From Struthio camelus (taxonomy: Eukaryota > Chordata > Aves > Struthioniformes > Struthionidae), in the NCBI RefSeq assembly GCF_040807025.1, contig NC_090982.1, positions 28,802,514 to 28,866,513 of the forward strand: a stretch of DNA of 64,000 nt, written 5' to 3'. The notes beneath the pieces were generated by a model. The model was not told the DNA's origin. It saw only the letters and a program-made list of their open reading frames with translations, and searched no databases. Position 1 is the stretch's first letter. Every line of letters begins with the position of its first letter. This document shows positions 14,801-26,800 of the stretch, piece after piece. The position numbers and the translations under genes are program-made.

Positions 14801-17800
14801 AAGTACTGATGCTCAGAGATTATACCAATATAAAGACAAAAAAAGCTGGTCATGAGTAAACAGAAATTGGAAATCAGGAAGAGGTGTGTAACAACCAGAG
14901 AAATGAATGTCTGTAATAACAAGCAAAATTGGAATCTAAATATCTCAAGATGGAATTTGATAAATTTACAGAATGATTACATGATGAAAGTCCCTTGTCT
15001 GCAATGGGTTGTGGACCGTCCAGTAGGTGTTTTCATCTAAGTAAATTTGCCACTGGTACATTTGCGCACCATTACATGTATTAATGTATGCCAAGTTTCC
15101 TACTTCTGTTCCTACCGCGTTTGGAGCTCTTTACTTTGAGCTTAAATGAAGATCCTAATTTCAGTAGGACCTGTATGAGATGTTCTCTGGCCTGTGGTAA
15201 AGGAAGACTAAATGTATTGGCCAGTTCACACAGCACTTATTACGTGGTTCTCTTGAGTCTGGGAGTATCAGATGTGAAGATCTGGTTGGTTCTTCCTAAT
15301 CCTGTCTTACAGAATCACATAATGATTGAAGTTGGAAAGGAACCTCTGTAGATCATCTAGTCCAACCCCCCTGCTCAGGCAGGGTCACCTAGAGTGTATT
15401 ATCCAGGAATGTGTCCAGATGGCTTTTGAATATCTCCAGGGAAGGAGATTCTACAACCTCTCCGGGCAACCTGTCCCAGTGCTCTGTCACTCTCACAGGA
15501 AAGAAGTTTTTCCTTATGTTTAGACAGACCTTCCTGTGTTTCAGTTTGAGCCTGTTGCCTCTCGTCCTATTGCTGGGCACTACGGAGAAGAGCCTGGCCC
15601 CATCCTCTTGACACTTTCCATTCAGATACTTATACATGTTGATAAAATCCCTCCTCAGCCTTCTCTTCTCCAGGCTCAACAGGTCCAGTCCTCTCAGCCT
15701 TTCCTCATAGGAGAGATGCTCCAGGCCCTTCACCATCTTAGTAGCCCTCTGCTGGACTTGCTCCAAGAGCTCCATGCCTCTCATGTACGGCAGAGCCCAG
15801 AACTGGACGCAGCGTTCCAGGTGAGGCCTCAGCAGGGCTGACTAGAGGGGCAGGATCACCTCCCTCGACCTGCTGGCCACACTCTGCCTAATGCACCCCA
15901 GCACACCATTGGCCTTTTTGGCCACAAGGGCACATTGCTGCCTCATGCTTAACTTGTTGTCCACCAGGACTCCCAGGTCCTTCTCTGCAGAACTTTCCAT
16001 CAGGTCCTCCCACAGCCTGGAGCAGTGCATGAGGTGCCTATGAGGATGTGATGGGAGACAGTGTCCAAAGCCTTGCTGAAGTCCAGGTAGACAACACCCT
16101 CTGCTCTCCCCTCATCTACCCAGCCAGTCATTCCATCAGAGAAGGCGATCAGATTGGTTGAGCATGATTTCCCTTTGGTGAATCCATGCTGACTACTCCT
16201 CATCACCTTCTTGTTCTCCGTATGCTTAGTGAGGACCTCCAGGATGAGCTGTCCCATCAGCTTTTCCAGGGACGGAGGTGAGGCTGACAGGCTTTTGTAG
16301 TTCCTTGGGTCCTCCTTCTTGCCCTTTGTGGAGACTGGAGTGACACTGGCTCTCTTCCAGTCCTCAGGCACCTCTCCTGTTCTCCAGGACCTTTCAAGGA
16401 TGATGAGGAGCAGCCTAGCAATGATGTCTGCCAGCTCCCTCAGCCCTCGTGGGTGCATCCCATCGGGGTCCATGGATTTGTGGATGTCAAATTTGCCTAA
16501 ATGATCTCAGCTTTCTTGTTGCCTTCATTTCAAACCTCTGGCATTCTTTACAGAGCTCCAATGGCCTGACAGTTTTGGGAAGGGGTCCCATAACGTGTTA
16601 ATTAATCCTTTATTAGCTTAGGAACTCTTCTGCTTGTCTTTTGGAGGTGACTGAAATTGTAGGTGGAATTTTTACCTGAAAGAGTGGGAGTATCTCTGGT
16701 GAGAGTTGCTCTTTAAATCAAGACCTAAGTATGAATTTATAATATAGTGAGAGAAGACTATATAGAAACACCTGAAGCAAGACTAAAAAAATTTACTTTA
16801 TTAAGGGCTAGGTGAGTCCAGCTTTGCTAAATGTTTTAAATCAGCTTAGTTAAACATCTTTTAAGGCAAATAGTAAAAGGTAAGGAGGAGTAATTTCAGT
16901 TTGTGATTTGTGAAATAAAAGAAAATTTGAAAGTCAGGATACTTAACATTCTTTAAATACATCTGCTTTATTTCTTAATGCTACACTAGAAACTTTTGTT
17001 TTTACCAAGGCTGGCATGTCTTTCATCTGCAGGGATATGTAGTCTAAACTAGTGATTCCCAGCAGCGTGCTAGGACGCGTGATCTGTTTTATCTGTTGAT
17101 ACCAGGTATACCTGTGAACTATTATAAGAGTCTGAATTATAATATTCACTTTTAATGTATCATCTTGCACAATATATGGAAAAATAAGTATATAGTGGAA
17201 AAATACATTGATGTCTTTTATCTTGCTAACATCTCAAGATAAATCACTTAAAGAAGACAAGGTGAATGACTTGAGATTAGTGTTGTGAATTGAGCAACTG
17301 AGATTGAGAGATGAGAGGAGGCCCTCTTCTGCCCTCTAATTTTTAGTGGAAGTGGAAGACAAAATTTTAGGATTTGATCCCTACTTAATCTTCAGTTTTT
17401 ACTGATTTGTTTAAGTAGTAATATGGTAGCTGGGTTTACAGTTTTGGAGGGACATCTCAGAATATTTTCATTTCCAACTTTTTAAAACTATCTAAGCCTT
17501 TTTCTGCGTAATTACTTTAGAATTGTTACATTAAAATGATTTTTGTAGCATTTTGCTAAATCTTCAAAAATGCTGCAAAAGAACTTTATCTCTTGAAGGA
17601 AAAAGAGTTTGGGAAAAAGACTCTATGAAGGTCTGTTTAGTGTGTGTAAGTCTAGTCTCTCCCTTGTTTAACAAAAAATAGTCTTTAGTCTAGTTTTTGG
17701 TATTTAAAAACCTACTCTCTAGAGTGTATGCTCAGAAGTGTGGGTATATATGTTGTTTGATCCAGATTTGATAGCAAAATTGGCTAAACATTTACTGAAA

Positions 17801-20800
17801 ATATTTTGAAATTAGAACTTTGATAAAAATATTGGTTTGTTTTTTTTACTTTGAAATAGATATAGTTTTTTTTTTGTTTTTCCTTTTATATATATTTATT
17901 TTTCTTCATACAAAGACAGGCAGCAAAAGTTAGTTACATATTTAAAAACTAGTTAAAATTCTTGTAAAACTTTGAATTAAAAAGCTAAAAATTACTAGAG
18001 TTGTATTAGTGAATGTATTGCACCTCAGTGACAAATGCATGGCATTGTGAAGTTTTATCTACTCTAAATTTGCAAGTAATATTTTTTGAAAATGCATTTG
18101 CAGCTGGAACTTTTCAAAAAGGATGTAGAATCTCTTCAAGAAGAACTGATGAGTGTGTCATCAATGGATACATCACAAATCAGCTTGTATGAATACTTTC
18201 ATATCTCTCCAATAAAGGTATGCCTTTTTTGCAGTATAGCCTGTATTTGCTCCCTCCGTGGAGGATTTTTTTCTTCTCCTACAGAACAGTAGGAACAGAA
18301 AAGTGAAGAGTTGCAGAGGAGTTCAAAAATAAAATAAAGAAAAGCCCTGGAGGATGGTACCACTAATTTGTATGGGGAGTGTGACATTGTGTAAATATTT
18401 CACTGTATTAAAAAGTTCAGTTCTATTAACTTTTTAGCCTTCGTATCAACAATTTTCTTAATATGCAATTATTTGTTTTGTTATTTAAGAGATCCTTGCA
18501 AAGTGCTCTGGTTTATGTGTACAGACATAGTGTTGTGGAATGAGGAACAAAGTCCCTTCTGCAACATGTTCAGTCAGCATAACTCTGGAAATGACTTTCG
18601 CTATTTCATCATCTCTGACTCTCTGGAAAAGCAGTTTTGTATTTTTGACAAGATACATGAAGTCAGAATGAGGTTATGAAATAAGTGACAATGATTCTGC
18701 AAAACAGGAGTTGTATATATTTGAAGTAGACTATAGTTAAGCTCAGTTATATTGTAAATTAAGAATAGTATGTAGTATTGTTCTCAGAGAATTGGAAGCA
18801 GGCATGACTTTTTTTTTTTTTTCCTGTCTGAACTTAAACTGCTGAGTACAGTTTTGTATTAGAGTCCTTTGAGCAATTCTTCCTGTATGTTTTTCTGCGT
18901 TTAGAGTGTTGACTTGATTTTGTGAAGCAAATTATTTTGATTAATTCAGGTCTGCACAGATTTTGTTGTACACTATGTACTCCAGTGTTTATTTGTCACC
19001 TATAAAAGATTGTGTAAGTGGTTATTGGTCCTCAGGACTTTCCTCTCTTCCCTGCTTGGACACTATGCTTATTATTTTCAGTCTGCTGTGATTTGAGTAT
19101 TAGTTATAGAAACAAATGTTAGTTTGGAAACAAGACGATAACCTAAATTATAGCTAAAAGTTTCTGAGGGCTTCATCTAAAAATCTGGGTAAGCAGTTCC
19201 TAGTTTCTTTTCTTAAAGGTAGTTGTAGTTATTCAATTTGACTCTGAATTCCAGTGTCTCTTTTTTATCACCTTAAATGGTATATTTATATTCTCGATAT
19301 GTAATCAGCCTGATTTCAATCAAGATTAGAAATGCACGTCTCCATTTTTAAATCTTCTTAAAAGATTATAAAAATAGAAGTATGATATTTCTAACAGACG
19401 TTCGTATTATTTTCCCGTCTTGTTTTAATCCTTCAGTTACACTTAAGTTTTTCACTTAGTACGGGTGGAGAAGATAGTAACAAAGAAGAAAGAAAAAGTG
19501 AGTTGATACCACTTCAGTCCTTGAATCTCCTGCTGAAGAGTATAGGTGCTACGCTCACAGATGTACAAGACGTTGTCTTTAAGTAGGTTGAAAAGATAAT
19601 TTTAAAGAACAGTTCCAAAGTTTACATAAATGTTGCCTACATTAGGTTTTATTTTGCTCTGAATAATATGGACTTTTTTTTTTAGGTTGGCATTCTTTGA
19701 ACTCAGCTATCACTTCTGTACTACACAACAGCTGCAATCAGCAGTTATAAGGCATTATTCAAAACAGGTTGGAATAAATAAATTTCAATTGTTCAGTAAA
19801 TTCCTGTATTTTAAATATGTTACTATGTGGTTTTATTTCTATGAAGATATATAAAAACTTAACACAGGTAACAAAACAACTTTACTGGAGTCTATAGTGA
19901 AAGCAAACACAATGCCATTCTGATAAAACTGAAATTGTATCACACCAGGAGTGCTTTCTCTCAGATGCCAGTAGCATCAGTACGTACTGTTAGGTCCCAA
20001 CATTTTGAGGAGGGATGCTAGTAGACACATTATTGCAAAAAATAAGTCCTCTTTTATCCACACATTAATAATAAAGCATTCTTAGGCTGTATTTATTTTG
20101 TGCTATGCCAACTTTAAAGGAGAAAAATCCTATTTTAGTTGGGGAATGGGTTCTCTATCTCTTTCTTGATCCTTCTACACAGAGAGAAGGTTGGAAATCT
20201 CCTAGGAGATTTTTTTTTTTTTTTTAATCCAGTTCTGCTTCATGTAGATGTAGTCGTAATGTTTCTCAATCACAGTTAACAAAATTTCCTCTCAGCATAT
20301 GCAAACAGACCAAATTTTGTCCAGTAGCTATGAAGTGTGAGAGAAATCTAGATAATGTGCTTGTTTTATAAAATCTCAGGACTATTAATCTCAGTTATTT
20401 GTGACTGCTTATAAGAAGTAGAGTTTCTTTGGCTTAGTTTATTGTGCACTTACATGATTTACTCACTGTAAAATCTTTCTGAATGTAACTATTTCTACTA
20501 TTTTGAATTATATTGAGTTTTTGTTATAAAACTTGCTACTCTTTCATTTGAGTATGCTACGCTGTTTGCCTTACTCATTGTAGTGTAATTTCTGCAATAT
20601 TTTACTCAAAAACTAATTTTATTTTAGGCTATAAAACAAATGTATGTTCTTATTCTTGGCCTTGATGTCTTGGGTAATCCATTTGGATTCATAAGAGGCT
20701 TGTCTGAAGGAGTTGAAGCATTCTTCTATGAACCTTATCAGGTAAAAATTTCTACTGGCTACATATGAAATGTAGCACAAATGGTTACATACAGATTATA

Positions 20801-23800
20801 TTGAAAAGGAAGATATATTAATAATATGAAAATATATTAATATTTTTTGTCTTAAATTTAGATGTATAATTGAAAATTTTTAGTGAGAATTCCGGGAAAA
20901 GTTACTAGAAAATTCAAACAGAATAAAAAGGAGAGAATAGTCTGCTATGCGTACTTCACAAAAGACTATTCCTTATGTTCCTTACTTGTCAATAAGTCTA
21001 CTTTTTGTATTTGTGCTTAAGCGGAATTCAGAGAATGAATTAGTATTTTAAAATAATTCTCATTCTCCCTCTTATGTTCTCTCCTTCTCTCTCTCGCTGT
21101 GTGTGTGTGTAAAATACATATGTCTATAAACATACTATTTAAAACTTTAAATAAATGCCTTTTTTAGGGAGCCATCCAGGGTCCTGAAGAATTTATAGAA
21201 GGAATGGCACTAGGACTTAAAGCACTAGTAGGGGGAGCTGTGGGTAAGTTTCCAGCATTATTACAGTAGTATACTTAATAGTGAATAGAAAGAGAGCAAT
21301 ATAACTGAGTATTTATAAATTGCATTGGCATTTTACTTAGAATCTTTCATTTTCTGTTAGGTGGATTAGCTGGTGCTGCATCGAGAATCACTGGTGCTAT
21401 GGCAAAAGGAGTAGCTGCGATAACTATGGATGAGGATTACCAGCAGAAAAGGAGAGAAGCCATGAATAGACAGCCCACTGGTCTAAGAGAGGGTATCACT
21501 CGTGGAGGAAAAGGATTAGTTTCTGTAAGGAGAAAAAACAAATAGTTGAAAGATTCTATCCTATATAGACTACCGTAATCATCATGGAGTTGCACGTCTT
21601 TATTCTTGCAAATATATACATTCTTCTCCTATTCTTACAAATATATTGCCACAATGGAGTGGTAGTTTAGAGAAAAATGTATGAGAGAAGGTAGGAACTA
21701 TGAAACAGGTACCTCTAGTTCTGTTAGCCCAGAGTGGATTTTAGAATATTCCAAGGCAGGTACTTTGAGGTTGTTCACCATTGAAGCAGTAAGAAAAATG
21801 TTACAATGTATGAAAAATATCGTCTGAAGATGTATTTGTTATATCTTGCTCATTTCTCTTCATAGGGTTTTGTCAGCGGCATAACAGGAATAGTTACAAA
21901 ACCAATCAGAGGTAAGTGCAGGTCTTGTGATGTGTTAGTTGTTCATATCATCTTAAATTCTTAATATTTGAGGAGAGAGATTATAAATCTGAGAGTTAGA
22001 AAACCTCATATCAAGATTTTATATTTTTATTGACCTGTAATTTAAGTATTATTGACTGAACTTGGTATGGAGGAGACTATATTTACATATCTAATTAGAT
22101 AATTAACTGCATTTGCTAAGGTTACAGTAGTAAGAAAGAAGTCAAAATGTTTTATAATGATTTGTTTATAATGATTTGCTGCTTTTAAATCTTCTAGGAG
22201 CCCAGAAAGAAGGAGCAGCTGGCTTTTTCAAAGGTGTTGGAAAAGGTTTAGTGGGAGCAGTAGCTAGGCCTACTGGAGGAATCATAGACATGGCAAGCAG
22301 CACATTTCAGGGCATTAAGAAGTAAGTAAAATAAGTATGAAGACTGGTGCAGGCATGTAGCAGAGAATAGTAGGAGTGCGTTGTCTTGTTATCACTTGTG
22401 TATGAAATTTTTAAGTAGGGTATTCAGACACTGATTTAGTATTGCAGCCGTGTGCTGCCCTCTGCCATCTAATCTTCTGATCATTCTCTGAAGAGATTAT
22501 TTTTCCAAGTTAAATCTTTTAATGTTTCATAGAATATTTCCTGGCTGTGTGTTCTTATACCAAAATACATACATAGATGACAACTGCCCCTTTACTAGTG
22601 CTTGAATTTAATTTGCATTTAAAATAATTTAGGACTTTTGCGAAATATTGTGAAAGTGTTAGGAGAGATATGATACACATTTAAATTTGCTGCTTTGTTC
22701 TCAGAGTTGCAGATTCATCAGAAGATGTGATAAGCCTGCGCCCACCTCGCTTTTTTGGTGAAGATGGAGTTATTAGACCTTACAGATTAAGAGATGGAAC
22801 CGGAAGTCAAATGTTACAGGTGAAGAAACTGAAAAATAATTTGACATAAATTTTACTCTTCATATATTGAAAAATTTTTTTTTTTTTACAAAATTACCCA
22901 TTTTTTTTCCAGTCACCTCCCTCCCCAGTGCCTCACCTAGTTACTCAGTGGTCAGGAAAGTGCCATTTAATTTCTTAAAGAAATATGGCCACTTTGATTT
23001 ACGTTCTGAGATACGACTTTTGGGAAAGACAGCAAAGTTTGTACCAGCACAGCTGTAGAGTTTTGTGCAAGATGCAGAACAATTTAATAGAAGAAAAGGA
23101 TTTATGTATTTATTTAACCTTTTTATTTTTGGTAAAGCAGTTCTGATAGACACAAAGATAAATTTTTCAATAATTTTATAATATACTCTTTAAACACAAT
23201 TTTTATGTCAGTTTTTTGTAAAACATACCATTTCAAACATACTTAGAGCAGCTATATTTATATCGTAGTATAGCCATTGAAAGCACGTGAAAATTCTTGA
23301 AGGGGAATACTGTTTCACGTGAAAATTCTTGAAGGGGAATACTGTTTGTATCAAGAACATCCTGAGCAGCTTTTAGTTTGAATAATTACTCCTTAACAGT
23401 TCAGCTGCTATTCAAGCATATTTGAAAATTGACCATAACTCAGTGTCAACGACTGAACTTGTTCTAATCAAGTTGAAATAATTTCAACTGCAATGGTGTT
23501 TATATAGAGTTTCTGTTTTGCCTTGATATAAGTAAAACTGCATTTTATAGGAAGTAAAGACACAAATAGTGACTAAGTGAATGAAAACCTGAGAAGTAAA
23601 AAGAATTTTTAAAATAGACCTTTTTAAATACACATTGAACAATTTAATTTACTAGTGTGCCAGGGAAATGTTGGTGGAGTCATACACAAATAAGAATTTT
23701 TTTGAACCATCTAAACTCATGTTGGAGAATTTCATAAGAATTAAGTAGCCTTTGTGGAGAATTTTAGACTCCGAGAATTGTCTAAGTTGTTTCATGTCAG

Positions 23801-26800
23801 TTTCCAAACTGTTTTTGTTCCTTCTGAATCTCTTAAGTGTGTCTTCTGCTTCCTGCTAGGAGAGAGTTGTCCAGTTTGTGGATTCTAAACTATGTTTATG
23901 TCATACCTTTAACTGACGATCTAGCTCAGTAAACTTTGAAAGATCTATAATAATAAGTAGTACGCCTGTGCCTTTCTCTGAGGTAGCTTTACCCTGGTGT
24001 CCCTAATACAAAGGTGGTGTTATAAAGCAGTATTCCTTAACTGGAGGTCTACTAATGAGCACTTAATTGCTAATCTTTTTCTTCTTTCTGGTAAGAAAAT
24101 AGATTCCAAAATATCCCCTTTGCTATTTAAAGGTGTACTATGAAAACAGAGTGTTAGCAAGCCAAGTTCAGATCTAAAATGTGCAAGCTTCTGTAATGAC
24201 TTTGCATTGCTTTTACTTCTTAATTTTGCACAAATTTGCATTTGGGAATTTTTTTTTTGAGAAACATGAAGAACATTCTCCAAGTGCTGACTGATGTACC
24301 TTTAAAATATGCGATTCTACTTTCTCTGCTGTTGTGTGGATGAGTACAATTCCACTACCTACCATTTTCCATCTTAAAAAGCATAAAGAATAACTACGAG
24401 CTGTCATTTTGTGATGGCAGCCACCATTTGAAAGTAGCTAAAGTTGAAAAATTAATGTCTCGTGTTAGTTTTCACTATTGACAGTTTGGAATAAAATTGT
24501 TCTTGAAGAAAAGTTTTGACAACTTCAGACACAGGTGATAATTCTTACTGCAGACAGTCAAGTCAGAAAACATCAAATTATGTAATTTGTTGTACAGGTG
24601 TTAATTTCTGGTATGTTTGACATCTTAATCTTAACTGCTTCTCCAGTATATTAATGTTTTTGATTCTTAATGTTTTTGGTTCTAGAGGTGTTTCTCTCAC
24701 TTGCATGAGAGACTCAGAAGTATTACATATCCCTTATCTAAAGTAGTTTATTACTAGCCCAGTATTTTCTTATGGAAAAATTAGAATATTTTCCCCTTTT
24801 GTATTATTTCTGTGCACATAGGTCTGGTGAATGGCCTCACTGTAGTCACTGTGTTGTAGCATTTTCAGTGGATTACCAGATTAGATCTAAATAAAACTTC
24901 TTTTAGTGACTACGTATGCTGACTACAGTAAATAGGTTATAGCTGATTTTGTGTGCTTCTACTGTGTCCTAAATTAACATGCCACTTCAGAATTACTTTC
25001 TTTTAGAGTTTTTATTTTACTTTATTCAACTAACTTGCCAGTTCAAACTAATACTTCTAAACTAATACTTCTGCTTTCTTCTTCCCTTATCATGCTTTCA
25101 GAAAAGACAGGCCTACAGGGAATGGACTAAGACTCACAGTAGTAGTGATGATGATGAAAGTTAGGATAATATGGACTGTTACAGATATACATGGCCTTTG
25201 TCATATTCTTTTGACCTTACAGTATTAAATGTTGCTGCTATAATTCACACTGAGAAATTGGCATTGTCCAGTATTAACCTCATTTTTAAAATTGTGCGAA
25301 AGAAAAACATGGACAAATAAAATATATGGCGACAAATGCTAGGCAAAGGGGTGAAGAATACAATAAAAACAATAATCTTATATTTAGAATGGGATAGTAG
25401 ATGAAAAAGTATTTAACAATATAAAGAAATAGTCATACTGTGACTTAGAGATGCAGTTCTCTTAAGTGTGTTTATGTTTTTGCATTTACGTGTTTTACAG
25501 TTTTACAGTTTTTATCATAATTTGTTAGATGCAATGCCTTTAAATGTGTTTAGTGTAACCTTACTGAGTTGTGCTGTCATTATTAATATTAAAATGCTAT
25601 TTGACTGTTTTATATTCTATTTATTTCATATTTCAGAAGTATTTTGTCTGCTTTTATTTTTAACAATAAACATGTAAAAAGTATATCTAAAAATGGATCC
25701 ATCTGTTCTGTTCCAACGTTGTTCTTCATGTTTCCTGGAACTAGATTATATAAAAACACTAAATGTCCTAGAAAAGTATTTAAAAGATAGGGTATGTATT
25801 TAAAAAGAACTTTAAACTATGTTGCATTTTTCATTCATCATTTATTTTAACATTGTTTTTAAATGCTCAGTTTATGTATCATTTGGAATCCTGAGGTGTG
25901 TCAAAGACAAGTGTTTAGTTATTTTTGATTGTGACTACAAATTACTTATTTCTTAAATCAGTCTTCCTTGACTTCATAACAACAACAACAACAACAACAA
26001 AAGTCAAAAACCCTCCCATAAACCAAACCCTGTGTAAAATCACTGACAACTTGAGAAAATTGCATTACTTTTACTGGGCTTTACATAGTAAAACTTGTGT
26101 AATGTGCAAAGGTATTTGGTTCTTAATTGAGCGAGATGGAGCAAAAAACCAAATAAAAACACTGAAGCACCATTTTCCTATATAATTGTATGCTACTTAT
26201 TTCTTTAAAAATTATGTGCTTTATTTATATTTCTGTATTCACTGGAGTGCCTGCCTAGTTTTTTGTGTGAGTGTGTGTGTGTGTGTGTGGTTTACTGCTA
26301 TATTTTTAGATTTATATGTTGCTTTAGAGAGAGGTCTTGCAATAGATATTTATGTATCAGTAAGCAAGAGCTTGTCTGCCAGTGTCTGAAGGATTAGAAT
26401 TACTCTAAAATGATTAGAGATTAGAGTTTTTGAGCAAAAGTGCTTCTACATCCCCTCTGATAAATATCAAATGATTTTAGTGTCCTTCACAGCTTATTAT
26501 CAAATAATTTTCACTTTCAAAATTTTGATGAAAGAACTACTTAAAACCATAAGTCTGCTTATTCTGGCCGTATACATTTAAAAGCTTCTCTAGAGTCTAC
26601 TTTCTTGGCCAGTGAGCCAAAGAATGTGCATTTATTTTCTAGGTAAAAGAGGAACAACTTTGACTTGAGCTTGTTTTAGCAGGAACTGCTGGTGTTGAAG
26701 ATTGCTACCTATCTTGCATTGCTGTACTGCAATGTATTATTGCCTGAAACATTGCAGAAAAGATATGGAATATTTTAGATATAAATAGATATCTAGTATT

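Larger units (their letters stand above)
25165..25690 (+). other. VPS13A: 3' UTR of the short VPS13A isoform (end inferred)
   Basis: AT-rich sequence after the alternative stop. Candidate AATAAA hexamers lie at 25316, 25362 and 25665, so several ends are possible. The limit given follows the last of the three. Confidence 0.5.

Noticed and set aside
15411..15841. Plus-strand ORFs across the first CR1 copy (15411-15611, 15536-15841)
   Set aside because: They are antisense shadows of CR1 ORF2, which is read on the minus strand.
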